Source: Anodontia alba (taxonomy: Eukaryota > Mollusca > Bivalvia > Lucinida > Lucinidae). From it: a DNA stretch of 64,000 nt. The notes below the pieces were generated by a model, which saw nothing but the letters and a program-made list of their open reading frames with translations, ran no database searches and was not told where the DNA came from. Numbering within the stretch: position 1 is the stretch's first letter; the number at the start of each line of letters is the position of its first letter. The position numbers were made by a program, and so were the translations under genes. Below are positions 33,670 to 44,750 of the stretch, piece after piece. The DNA lies in assembly GCA_964016985.1 (NCBI GenBank), contig OZ024830.1, positions 18,184,191 to 18,248,190 on the forward strand, in the 5' to 3' direction.

Positions 33670-33998
33670 CAGATGGTTTGTGTTGATTTGTGTTGAGGTT
33701 TTACGGCCCAGTCAACCCAATGGGGTCATGTCGAACGCGGTCAATTTACCTAACCACACGTTTACCGGGCAGGCTTAGTCCTCTAAGCGGTTAACCAGTA
33801 TTGTGCACATTCTTTCATCAGAAACAGACAACTGCCCTTCTTGAATCAGCGGAAGGGAGAGAATGACCGTAGAAAATATTTCATGATCAATCTCCACGAA
33901 AGAATGTTGCCGACTTCGACGGGGGTTGAACCCGCGACCTCCTGGTCTCCAGTCGGACGGCGCATCCAACTGAGCCACCCAGGCCGGCCTCAGATGGA
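33670..33998 (-). mobile_element. tRNA-derived SINE, near full length
   Basis: Head at the right end, minus strand: A-box GGGTGGCTCAGTTGG and B-box GGGTTCAACCCCC (about 33920-33985). The body includes GAGAATGACCGTAG and CTCTAAGCGGTTAACCAGTA, and the 3' end GAGGTTTTACGGCCC. Flanked by CAGATGG at 33670-33676 and 33991-33997. It interrupts the YqaJ-family frame, which resumes at once on the far side. Same family as the copies at 4164 and 29941. Confidence 0.88.
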
Positions 33999-34075
33999 TT
34001 AAATTTTCTGAACAGCTTTCATCTTCATTTGGGTGGATCTTTTTTGGCAAAATCAGACATCTATTGTGGAATTCT
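33991..34075 (-). pseudogene. YqaJ-family gene, segment upstream of the SINE
   Basis: Minus frame RCLILPKKIHPNEDESCSEN runs directly into the SINE and continues after it (GTPLIFESKVSFEKYLQKK). Further upstream coding (34076-34207) is too decayed to read with confidence. Confidence 0.5.
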
Positions 34076-34295
34076 TAAACATGATATATAGAACTGAGAA
34101 TATCTCGCCTTAAGGATAATGGTCAGAAATTACTTCAAACTTTGTGAATTATGGAGAAGACTTAAAACATTGTGAATATTCTAATAGCATTTACGACTGT
34201 AAGGTAACATGTTATTTCATCACAAAGCACATGTTCGTTCTTCTGTCATTACTGACAATCACCAATCCTAATCAACTGTGTGATGTATTATTATG

Positions 34296-36152
34296 AGTGT
34301 GTTCTAAGATGGCTGGTTAGACCCAATCTTGGCTCTAAACTGCCTGTTGCAGATAGAACAAGAGAGGTCTGAGGATGAAAGCTCTGTTGGTGATGCCAGC
34401 TCTGCCTTTCCGCTGTGCACGTTTCTGCTCGGCTTAGCTGATTTGTTTTGCTTCGTATTCACCACGCCACCTTGTATGATCCTGCGCAATCTATTTCCAC
34501 GACTCTAATGGTATGTTGAAGTCTTTAAGGGAGGCTTTGAGGATATCCTTGTATCGATTCTTCTGACCACCGTCGGGGCGTTTTCCAACTTGAAGTTCTC
34601 CATAGAGGATTTTCTTTGTTAAACGTTCATCAGGCATTCTTTTGACATGGCCTGTCCATCTTAACTGCGCCAATTACAGAAGAGTATGTACACTCCGCAT
34701 TCCTGTCCTTTTTAGGACTTCTGTGTCTGGAATCCTGTCTTGCCACTTGATCTTTAGAAGTTTTCTAAGACAGCTTGTATGGAAGTGGTTCAGTCTTTTG
34801 GCATGCCGTTGGTAAACCGTCTACGTTTCGCATGCATATAATAGTGTTGGCAGCACCACCGATTTGTATACTATCAGCTTTGTGTCAAGTCTGATTCCAC
34901 TTTGGCCCCAAATACTTCCACGTAGCCGGCCAAATGCTGCACTAACTTTGGCAATCCTAGCATTGACTTCATCATCAATGTGCACAACTCTAGACAATGT
35001 GCTTCCAAGGTAGGTGAACTTGTCTACCACTGCAGTCGGTGACCTTTCACTGTGATGGTAGGCTCCTTGTAAGGCCTTCCAGGTGCTGGCTGATATACTA
35101 CCCCAGTCTTTTTGATGCTGATTGTGAGATCATAGCTGTTACATGCAACAGATACTTGATCCACACCTTTTTCATTTTTTCTTCTAATGGAGCACCCTTT
35201 GCCATGATATCAGCAAAGAGAAACTCATCTAGCACCTCTGTCTGACTTTGGATTTAGCTTGCAACCTTCTTAGGATGAAAAGTTTCCCATCAAAGCGATA
35301 CCTTATAGGTATACCATTGTCACCATCTTGGATAGCATCTGTAAGCATGGCAGAAAACATCATGCTAAACAGTGATGCAGCTAGTACACAGCCTTGCTTA
35401 ACTGCATTTGTCACAGAGCTTGGATCAGAAAACTCGCCATCATTTTGGACCCTTGCAAGCATACCATCATGAAACAGCTGCACCACTGCTATGAATTTGG
35501 CAGGACAGCCAAGCTTTGCCATAATTTCCCTCACGACTGACTGTGTCAAATGCTTTAGTAAGGTCGACAAAGGTCATGTAGAGGTACATATTCTGTAGCT
35601 GGCATTTTTTCCTGAAGCTGTCGTGCTGTAAATATCATGTCTATTGTTCCTCTGTCTTTCCTGAATCCACACTGGCTTTCGGGTAGAAGCTCTGACTGTT
35701 CAAGGTGTTCATTTAATCGATTCAGTAGGACCCTAGCAAGGTTTTCCCCAGCAACTGACAATAAAGAGATGCCTCGATGATTGTCACAGACTTGAGGATT
35801 CCCTTTCCTTTTGAATAGGTGGATAATTGTTGCATCCTTGAATTCTTGAGGGATGGCTTCTTTTCTCCACATAATGTGAAATAACTCTATCAGTTCCTCT
35901 GCAACTAGAGGACCTCCTGCTTTGTAGATCTCTGCAGGTATTGTATCTGATCCTGGAGCCTTGCCATTGCTTTTACTGTTTCAGAGACGGTTTGGAGCTC
36001 ATCAAGCAGCGGATTACATTCCACCTGTGGTAGTCTGTTGATAGCTTCATCATTGATAGATGATGGTCGATTAAGGATAACATCAAAGTGTTCAGCTAAT
36101 CTTTTCAAGATAGTTTCTTTGTCGGTAAGAAGACGTGTTCCATCTACACTAA
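34296..36152 (-). pseudogene. LINE reverse transcriptase and C-terminal zinc finger
   Basis: From the inversion point down: AEHFDVILNRPSSIND, WRKEAIPQEFKDATI, DNHRGISLLSVAGENLARVL, CGFRKDRGTIDMIF and FSDPSSVTNAVKQGCVLAAS. KFTYLGSTLSRVVHIDDE, PTLLYACET, GHVKRMPDE and a C2H2 finger (CSICNRQFRAK) follow. Only a spaced remnant of the catalytic FADD segment is readable near 35200. Several frameshifts. Such frames are often auto-labelled craniofacial development protein 2-like, but this is a retrotransposon. Clade not assigned. Confidence 0.88.
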
Positions 36153-36940
36153 GGGCTCAGACCACCAAACCTGGGAAGGAGTGAATGGATCTGAAGGTGT
36201 AGGGAAATGCAACAGCAATGGACTCCTCCTTTTAAGGAAGTGTGCAGAGCATGAATTACTGATCACAAACACAGTCTTCCGTCTACCAACTCGCAGACAG
36301 ACATCATGGATGCACCCTCGCTCTAAACACTGGCATCTCGTTGACTATGTCATAGTGCGAAGGAAGGACAGACAGGATGTCAGAGTGACAAAGACTATGT
36401 GTGTTGCAGACTGTTGGACAGATCACAGGCTTGTTGTCAGCAAACTCAACCTGCTCATTCATCCTGTACGACGACCACAAGGTAAGAAGGTGCCAAAGAA
36501 ATTAGATATCTCTAAGCTGAATTAAGACAGCAAGAGGCAAGCATTCGTCAACGATCTCTGCTGCCGTTTAGATGCACTAGATCAGAGTCCAGAAGATGTA
36601 GATGAGAGCTGGACAGTCTTCAGAGACACCGTTCACTCTTCAGCAATGGATTCCCCAGGACCAGTATCCCGCTAACACCAAGACTGGTTTAATGAGAAAG
36701 TAATCCAGGGACTCCTTGAAGAGAAACACCAAAAACACAAGGTTTACCTCAGAAATATCAACTCAGTATCTAGTAAGACTGCCTATTCAAACAAATGCAA
36801 AACAGTACAAACTAGGCTCAGAGACATGCAAGACTCCTGGCTGAGCAAAAAGGCTGATGAAATCCAGTCCTTTCCAGACAGAAACGATATGAAGAAGTAG
36901 TTCTTTGATGCACTCAAAACAATATATGGTCCGCAGAGCT
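36153..36940 (+). pseudogene. LINE endonuclease 3' part and linker, inverted segment
   Basis: Plus-strand frame [35 protein letters not shown] and TDHRLVVSKLNL (the catalytic His region of the APE-like nuclease). Then DALDQSPEDVDESWTVF and LRDMQDSWLSKKADEIQ follow, ending IYGPQSS at the right flank. Stops at 36523, 36673 and 36898. Confidence 0.88.
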
Positions 36941-36965
36941 CATGTTATTTCATCACAAAACACAT

Positions 36966-37161
36966 AGAATAAGCTCCAGGGACGTATTGCCAAATACGAA
37001 ATTAAATGACATGAAAACTATTAAATTTTCCCCTGAAAATCACCTACTTTTTTTTGCGGGTAAAATTGCAATAGATTTATATCATATTAATGCATACAAG
37101 ATGCTGCAGGGGAAAGGTAGATCAAAAATTCAAGATTTTTAATAATAAAAAAAAAAAAAAA
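36966..37161. other. Flank between the LINE and the Penelope tails
   Basis: Possibly further decayed host sequence of the YqaJ-family gene; not readable as protein with confidence. Ends in an A-rich stretch next to the Penelope 3' end. Confidence 0.35.
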
Positions 37162-37461
37162 ATGGTAAGAGAAAAGTCCAGGGAGTGCCACAATCACAAA
37201 ACGCAGCCCTTCCCAGACCCCAAGAGGAAAAGGAAACCGACAAATCTAAACAAGCACAAATCGATCAAACGTACGAAAAGCACTAAGATTAGCTCTCTCT
37301 TCCCCGAGCGAGGTAATCGCAATACTAAAAGGACTGAAAAACACAAGAACAAAATGACACACGGAAAGACATACAACAAATCGCCTCGTAGAATAAACCG
37401 CAAAGCAAGAAACAGTAAGACTAACACCAGGAACACTGCCTTAGAACGGTCAGTAGAGTAA
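37162..37461 (-). mobile_element. Penelope-like tail, head-to-tail partner 1
   Basis: From GGTAAGAGAAAAGTCC to GAACGGTCAGTAGAG. Directly adjoins, in the same orientation, the next copy at 37467. Confidence 0.9.
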
Positions 37462-37466
37462 AAAAG

Positions 37467-38506
37467 GTAAGAGAAAAGTCCAGGGAGTGCCACAATCACA
37501 AACCGCAGCCCTTCCCAGACCCCAAGAGGAAGAGGAAACCGACAAATCTAAACAAGCACAAACCGGACAAACTTACGAAAAGCACTAAGATTAGCTCTCT
37601 CTTCCCCAAGCGAGGTAATCGCAATGCTAAAAGGACAGAAAAACACAAGAACAAAATGACACACGGAAAGACATACAACAAATCGCCTCGTAGAATAAAC
37701 CACAAAGCAACAAAGGGTAAGACTAACACCGGGACCACCGCCTTAGAACGGTCGGTAGAGCAAACCACCGTGGGGTTTAAAGCACTTTACAGCTAGCTAA
37801 CTTCACCCTGGGTCCCGATGCTACTCTTAATACAGAAATACATAAAAATTCGGTTCGCATAAAGGCTCCAAACTCAGTCAATGCATCAAAGCGAAAACAT
37901 AAAAATCAAATTAATCACTATAATAAACAAAGACGAGTACTCATGGCTAATTCTACTGTATGCCAGAGTAAATGAAAACCAATAGTTGAACCACGGCGGG
38001 CCAAGCCAAAGATATATCGTCAAGCCCCAAACCACTGGTTAAAGTTTTATGAAGACGCCGTCATTGAGTCTGAGGCCCGAACCGCTGTCGTGCAATTAAA
38101 GAGTTAAGCATAGCCATCAACAATGATTGGGTTGACAACTAGGCCTGCAGTCTGCCACATAATATCTAGGCTATAGCCAATTCTTTTATAACGGTTAATA
38201 AGTTTTCTGAATTGCTCCGAAAAGTTAGATTTACCTGCAATTTTTCTAAATCTGTTCACTAAGTCACCGTAAAATTCTGGTTCCGATATACCTTGTTGCA
38301 GAAGTGTTTTCAGACTGACGCTATATTGTTCTAACAAGGCACTGTGTCTGCGATAAAATTTCGAAAACGCCTTACGAAATTTAAAATAGCGATAGCCCTG
38401 CCTAAGAAGTTTGGCAGTAAGGGCTTTATTATGGTAGTTAAAGTCATTAAGATTTGAAGAAGCTCTGGCGAATCTGATAAGTTGAGATATGTATACCCCA
38501 TATAAG
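37467..38506 (-). mobile_element. Penelope-like 3' half, head-to-tail partner 2
   Basis: Minus strand. Includes the RT C-terminal part (YGVYISQLIRFARASSN, KLLRQGYRYFKFRKAF, NRYKRIGYSLDIM) and the whole 3' region. The 185-codon frame (38661-38104) reads on into unrelated flank beyond 38506. Its 3' end touches the truncated 5' edge of the copy at 37162-37461, separated by a few A/T bases. Confidence 0.9.
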
Positions 38507-41500
38507 CCCGATAGAGGTAAAAGTGTGATAAAAAAAATAATTCTAGAATTTACCTCAAAACGCGCCTGTTTTATTTTGCGAAGTACACCATTTGTATTTA
38601 TACAAGCCATAAGTTCCATCAATATAAACTGTAACCTCTTCTTGAGGGAAAGGTTTCCCAAAAGACTCGGAATCGACGTCTTTCATTCAAGAAACACCTT
38701 GTAAAAAAGTTTATATATCAATATTAATTTTCTACAGGTACAAAACACCTGTTGGATACAATCCTGAAGTGCAATCTTTGTTCAAAAGTGTTCCTGCTTG
38801 ACATACAGTTTCCTTTTGATAATCTCGCTCGATTGCCCATAACACATACAACTTCTACGTAGCATCATTCGCTCAGAAGAGGAGACGTCTAGCGAAGTTT
38901 ATACATGTATATCAGTTAATTATTCACTTTTTAAGACAGATTTCCAAACTTTCGTTGAAATGTGTGACAAAGACATTTTATTTTGTTTCTGCCTGTTGTA
39001 CCCATTGAAAACGTGTCAACAAAAGTGACCAAGTGCACTTAGAAAAAATACAACTTGGGGCGTATCTAGCATGTACATTTATTGAGCGCTGTCTGTTAAA
39101 GAACAGGGTCATCCAGTTGTATGTAAGCTTCCCGAGTCGCACGGAATAATGCTTTGGGTCTCAAAGCTTTATTCACATTCAAAGAATGACAAATAACTTC
39201 GCCAACTAGTGGAACAGCACATGCTTCTGACACTAGAAAAATTGGCTTTTGTTCAGCTAGATCCGTGATTGTCAATTTCATACTGATAATCACAAACTAA
39301 ACAGTGGAGGAGTGGCCAGGTTCCCCTTAACAATTTTACATTTTTTGCTCTAGACCTTAATTTTATTGCACATCTTTATTATGTTGTAAGTTAAACACTT
39401 TTGTTTTTGTTAATTTTGCCTTCCCTTTGTAATGTTTTTTTTTTTTTTTTTTTTTTTTTTTTCAAATTTAATTTATCTAAACCTCATCGCATACATTTGC
39501 ATGCATGGTTCGCACGCTCTAGCTTTGAAATGCTTTCCCCTAAACTGGCACTTTTTCTTTTAGAAGAGAAAACACGGAACTGTCCCCATCGAAAATACTT
39601 TTTGTGTATCTCACACCTGAACTGATTCAGCAACAAAAACCGTGATGATTCCTTGCAGCTGTATTTCCGGTTTAGAAAGGAGTTATGTGGTCTGGCTTCT
39701 ATTCCTTAATTCTCTGCTTTTCTACATGGCGATGAATATTTATTTCTCACACCTAAATATAATAATTTCTGTGTCTCTGCCCCAACTATAACATCCAGGA
39801 GATGTCTCGAATAAGCCCTAGTGCTTTCTGTCAAATCCCTTGACATAAATATTTCTAAAACATGTATTGTATATGTCTACTGTGAAGTCAAATTAATACA
39901 GTTTAAACCATGTATAATGCTTACTCCACCATATGCATTATATGAATGTTGGTGGGTCCTTTTGGATCATCCACATTGACAAATTACACTAACTGCTGTC
40001 ACCCCCACCCCCACCTTTGTGAAATGATTTCCTTTCAATAGCAAGTCTACGTTCTTCAGCACCTGCTCGGCCATTCCATCTTTAAAAACACTGTCATCAT
40101 AATCTAATTTCCTCCTCTAAATCAGAAAGCACTTTTCCGCTAATTGATAGCACATTCATTGTTACTAATAATGATCCTCCACCACTTGATATTGAGCCCT
40201 AAACTGCTCGAATATTTATATCATAAAACTCATTATTTTGTTTAACATTGGTCTTAACTGGGAATTGTGCATTGCAACCCTGACAGACTATTTGAAAAAC
40301 ACGGAATTACCAGTCCTATTTATTTCTTTTAAACTTATTAGATCTTTGCCTTTTGTAACTATTATTGTGTTTTTCGACAGAAGCATGAATGAACAGTTAT
40401 TTTTGTTATTTCTTTCCTCATTAGCTCTAAATTCATATTTTTATACCCAGATATCTCTTCATTGCTCTGATTATATTTGATTTTTAAAGGGGCCTTCCTA
40501 AGTATGAATAGCTTAAAACTTGTTTTTGTAGACTGGAATCCTCCCCACGATAAATTTGGTGATGAATGTACCTTGGAAACAAATTACACCACAAGCTCTT
40601 TATAACACTTTGTTTTCCAACACTGTTTTGGATAAAACAGCACTGGTAAATGGATTCCAGTTTAAAAGATTATATGTAAAAAAATATCATAAGCCAATAC
40701 TGATTTTACTTCAAATCCCAAATATAGTGTTATAAAGAGATTGCGTTCTATTATCAAGATGGGAACGAGGGTAACTGCCTACCGTAATAACCCTAAGTAT
40801 AGGGCCACCTTATCCATCTACCATACTTGCCTTAATATTTAAAATTGTCCATTCTACTACCTCTTGATGTTTATAGAATATTGCTATATTTATGACAAAA
40901 GTGTAGACCCTGATCAGACGCATCGTTCTGTGACTTCCGATCTGGGTCTACATTTTTGCAAAGGCCTGTCTGCCCCAATATTTAGGATTATTACGGTATG
41001 TATGATGTGATAATGATGTTCTACGTGAATGGCTCTATTTTAGTGTTGGGAATGGTAAGAATGTTTAGCCTCCTCTGTGCTCTTCCATAAAAAAGAAGTT
41101 AAGCATACAATGGAGACAAAACTTCAAAACGCTACGCATGTTGTTTTGAGCTGCACGTACAGATATAAGGTACTTTGAAAACCATTAGCTAACACAAACC
41201 TATATAAGAGAGCTAACTTAATAACTTAATATTTTGTTGATTTTCCTTCAGAAGCTCACTGTGAGCTACTTTAATGATAATACCTAGAACTGACTGCTGT
41301 TATGCACTGATAAGGTTTAAAGAGTTTGAGGCACGCATAAGCCAAAACTCAGGGAATACGTAAAAGAAAAAACTTGACATTGTGTCCTTTTTGCTAAGTA
41401 GGTAGCTGTGAAAGCTTTGATGGAGTTGACCAAGAACGTGCCGATGTATAGACTGATGAACTGTGAAAGGCCTGAAACGTGAATCAAACAGTTGGGGCAC

Positions 41501-41752
41501 AACTTTCAAAAACATCACCACTTGGGCTTAAGTAGAGATGAATTACCAACCCAACCTGTATTTTACAGTAATATACACTTCTGCATTCTTTCACAAGTTA
41601 TTTAGAGGAATCGAAAAGTGTCGACGCGTTGGGCATGATCCCTATGTGTCTCCCATGCTACGCAGGCGACACAACAAAAGCAGAGGAAAGATGACAATAC
41701 TTGTCAAGAGATGTGTAAACTGTTAAAAAGTGACAAAGGAAAACAGATCCAT
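38507..41752. other. Long non-coding stretch
   Basis: Contains a T run at 39439-39462. A dispersed palindrome (GTAGACCCTGATCAG...CGATCTGGGTCTAC) lies at about 40903-40955. A 65-codon minus frame (39293-39096, LFRATREAYIQLDDPVL at its end) follows a CAG acceptor-like site and could be a terminal exon, but I know no homologue. No other gene is seen. Confidence 0.45.
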
Positions 41753-41910
41753 TGTGGGTAATCGTTAGAATGCCTCGCCCAGGCGGTTCTAACAAGTACC
41801 AATAATTTGTGTTTTGAGCTGAAATGTGAAAAAAAATAGAATTTTTCATCTGAAAGTTTTTTTTGGTCGTAAAATTCTCACTATATTTGAAAAGGCGTGT
41901 TTTTGTAATG
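41753..41910 (-). mobile_element. GAGGCGG-hairpin MITE, copy C (half)
   Basis: Starts at the hairpin (TGTGGGTAATCGTTAGAATG, CCTCGCCCAGGCGG) and runs to the end GGCGTGTTTTTGTAATG. The other terminal part is missing. Confidence 0.8.
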
Positions 41911-42062
41911 GGCTGTCCAAAGCGTCTCCAGGAAATGTTGTATTTTTCCTTATTATAAACGCCCATGTTGCTTTGTATTTGCTAAATTCTGTTCTCCAGT
42001 TCTGACTTAACTAATTCAAATACTAAAAATCTGAAGAAAACCTTGTAAAATTGACAACCATC

Positions 42063-42064
<2 letters not shown>

Positions 42065-42106
<42 letters not shown>

Positions 42107-42132
42107 AATAAATAAATAAATAAATAAATAAA
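42065..42132. repeat. Poly(A) followed by (AAAT)n
   Basis: About 39 A bases, then about seven AAAT units. Confidence 0.95.
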
Positions 42133-42166
42133 AAACATTCAGTCTGTGATAAACTGTACTTTACAA

Positions 42167-42432
42167 AACATGCCTATTCAAATATACCAAATTTTACCAC
42201 CAACAAACGAAAATTTTCCGATAAAAAATTCTGATATTTCTCATATTTCTGCTCAAAATTTAGATTGTGGGTACCCGTTAGAACCGCCTCAACGAGGCGG
42301 TTCTAACGAGTACCCACAATTTATGTTTTGAGCAGAAATAAGAAAAATAATGTGTACCCCTGTAAACCCTAGTTTTACTATATCAAAGTGGGGTTTAAGG
42401 GGTCAAAATTACATATGCATGTTTTCGTGATG
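42167..42432 (+). mobile_element. GAGGCGG-hairpin MITE, copy D
   Basis: ACATGCCTATTCAAATATAC at left, CATGTTTTCGTGATG at right. A near-perfect hairpin, GGGTACCCGTTAGAAC...GTTCTAACGAGTACCC, lies around CCTCAACGAGG. Confidence 0.88.
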
Positions 42433-42834
42433 ATATGTCAAGCATCCACATACCTGTTAAAATCTGGTCACGTGGTTCACAACCATTGGCGTCAGTATAA
42501 TTGAGTCCTCCGTGAAATCACCTGACCAGTAAACGACACCAAAATCTAACCAACCAAAATAGCTTACAGTTAACGGTTAATGTTATTGCTTAGGCAAACA
42601 ATATTACCTATGTACTTTTTCATTGATAAATACAGGTACGAATGCAGTTTTCATTGATAAATACAGGTATCGTGATATTGTTTGTCTAAGGATTTACGCA
42701 TGGGCGTGGTTATAGCCTTCTGACGGAGGAGTCAATTGAATCGTATCGTAATGTTTAAACGTATATGCCTACCTACTTCATCTTAATTAGTGAGCATAAA
42801 ATAATCTGCATAAATAGACTGCTTTTCTATATTA

Positions 42835-43120
42835 AGAATTGCATCGGGACCCAGGGCTAAGTTTTTTGGCCGTAAAAGTGCTCCCCCACCCCTCAACCCT
42901 CCAGCGGTTTATTCTACTAACGTTTCTAAGGCGGTGGTCCCGGTGTTAGTCTTACTCTTTGTTTCTTTGTGGTTTATTCTACGAGGCGATTTTTTTTATG
43001 TCTTGCCTTGTGTTATTTTGTTCTTAAGCATTGCGATTACCTCGCTTGGGAAAGGGAGAGCTAAACTTAGTACTTTCCGTACGTTTGTTCGATTTGCGCT
43101 TGTTTGATTTTGTCTGTTTT
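42835..43120 (+). mobile_element. Penelope-like tail lacking its own 3' end
   Basis: From TATTAAGAATTGCATCGGGA to TTGATTTTGTCTGTTTTT, where the family continues another 90 bp. The missing 3' end is unusual here; the break coincides with the (GGCGTC)n region. Confidence 0.82.
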
Positions 43121-43136
43121 TAGTGCGGATCCTGTC

Positions 43137-43161
43137 GGCGTCGGCGTCGGCGTCGGCGTAG
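43137..43161. repeat. (GGCGTC)n short tandem repeat
   Basis: Four GTCGGC units at the left edge of the half-site array. Confidence 0.95.
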
Positions 43162-43189
43162 CCACTTGTCTGCACTCTATCCCCTTATT

Positions 43190-43897
43190 GAATGACAGAT
43201 TTTAGCCAAACTTACTCGAATATATAATTGGGAGTGGGAAAATGTTGATTAGATTTTGGTGACCTCGACCCCATTTTCAAGGTCACAGGATGGCTTAGAT
43301 TGTTTGAAAATGGGGCGTAGCTTCTTGTCCTCACTCTATCTCCTTATTGAATATACAGATTTTAGCAAACACACACATATATTATTGGGCGGGAGAAAAA
43401 TGCTGATTAGAATTTGGTGACCTTGACCTTATTTTCAAGGTCACAGGAGGGCTTAGATTGTTGGAAAATCGCTTGTCCTCATCCAATCTCTTGAAGAAAT
43501 AAATAGATTTTTACTGAACTTGCACATCGACATTGTTGGGACATGTAAAAGAACTGATTAGATTTTGGTGACCTTGACCCCATTTTCAAGGTCACAGGAG
43601 GGCTTAGATTGTTGGAAAATGGATTGTCTGCACCCTATCTCTTGTAGGAATAAATAGATTTTGACTTAACTTGCACATCTACAATGTTTGGACATGTAAA
43701 AGAACTGATTAGATTTTGGTGACCTTGACCCCATTTTCAAGGTCACAGGAGGGCTTTGATTCGTTGGAAAATGGATTGTTTGCACCCTATCTGTGAATGT
43801 TTAAATGGATTTTGACCAAACGTGTACAGCTATATTGTTGAGACATGGAAAGGACTGATTAGATTTTGGTGACCTTGACCCCCATTTTCAATTTGAT
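43190..43897. repeat. Tandem array of about 150-bp units with inverted AAGGTCA sites
   Basis: Five units by their shared GGTGACCTTGACC box at 43259, 43417, 43568, 43719 and 43869 (spacings 158, 151, 151, 150). Four units carry a full inverted repeat, GTGACCTTGA...TCAAGGTCAC, with about 9 bp between the arms. The first unit has one change (GACCTCGA). The fifth is cut off after the left arm. TCAAGGTCA is the extended half-site bound by SF-1/ERR-type nuclear receptors, so a regulatory role is possible but not shown. Confidence 0.9.
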
Positions 43898-44330
43898 TCA
43901 AAAGTTTCTTAGACTATACTGCACATGGGATTATGAAATTTGGTACAAACATTTTGTACGACTACTTGTATCGTTGAAAGAATATCAGCATCCTCATGCT
44001 TATCATTCCCTTTATTCTTGTTATTTTTTTCTCCAATATCGTTTTATCAACAATGTCTCAGGAATGACTTCACCTAGGAGTTTGATATTTGGTATAGTAT
44101 GACTCGTTGTATTGTATAAGATAGAATGAGCATTCTCATGCTTCTGTTTATGTGACCATTTTGCTTTCTTTCTCGTAATAGTCAATCACAGATTTTTCAC
44201 CTGCTATTAAATTCAGAACCTACAAATTTTGTATAAACTCTCACAATGGTGAAGTATGTTGTATAAGAGAAAATCAAGATGCTTTGATGCTTTTCTTTTG
44301 CTTTTCTTTCCCATGCAATATAAGGGAAAT
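43898..44330. repeat. Decayed tandem repeat, roughly 140-170 bp units
   Basis: Three loosely similar units, each with a TTTGGTA or TTTGTATAAA block, a TTGTATAAGA-like block, and a tail such as GCATCCTCATGCTT, GCATTCTCATGCTT or ATGCTTTGATGCTT. No gene. Confidence 0.55.
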
Positions 44331-44471
44331 TTTCATCTACAAAATGTATTCATCCTATCTCTATGGCCGGGGCTATGTGAGTTTTACTCACTATCTGCTA
44401 TGCTTAAGAATACATGAAGACCAAAAACAATGTCACGTGATTTCTTCAAACACAAATGTTCATCGGCATTC

Positions 44472-44750
44472 CCATTACGAAAACACGCCTATTCAAACTT
44501 TTTGAAAATTTCACCAACAAAAACTGAAAGTTTTCAGATAAAAATTCTGATATTTTTTATATTTCTGCTCAAATCATAGTTTGTGGGTACTCGTTAGAAC
44601 CGCCTCGCCGAGGCGGTTCTAACGAGTACCCACAATCTATGTTCTTGAGCAGAAATAAGAAAAATAATGTATACCGCGGTAAACCCCAGTTTTACTATAT
44701 GAAAGTGGGGTTTAAGTGGGTCAAAATTATATAGGTATGTTTTCCTGATG
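44472..44750 (+). mobile_element. GAGGCGG-hairpin MITE, copy E
   Basis: CATTACGAAAACACGCCTA at left, GTATGTTTTCCTGATG at right. A perfect core palindrome (GGGTACTCGTTAGAACCGCC and its reverse complement) lies at about 44586-44633. Confidence 0.92.

Larger units (their letters stand above)
34208..36965 (-). mobile_element. LINE with 5' inversion (twin priming) and 25-bp target duplication
   Basis: The insert at 34233-36940 is flanked by a 25-bp repeat beginning CATGTTATTTCATCACAAA (34208-34232 and 36941-36965) with one mismatch. The left part (34233 to about 36152) holds the RT and 3' end on the minus strand. The right part (about 36153-36940) holds the endonuclease-RT linker on the plus strand. 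Compared with the copy at 53.4-57.3 kb, the two segments abut in the source element with about 20 bp lost. Confidence 0.94.

Noticed and set aside
38507..38661. N-terminal extension of the 185-codon minus frame
   Set aside because: Lies beyond the Penelope truncation point; chance fusion of flank and element.
39096..39293. 65-codon minus frame with an acceptor-like CAG upstream
   Set aside because: Could be a terminal exon, but there is no recognised homologue or partner exon; kept only as a note in the spacer entry.
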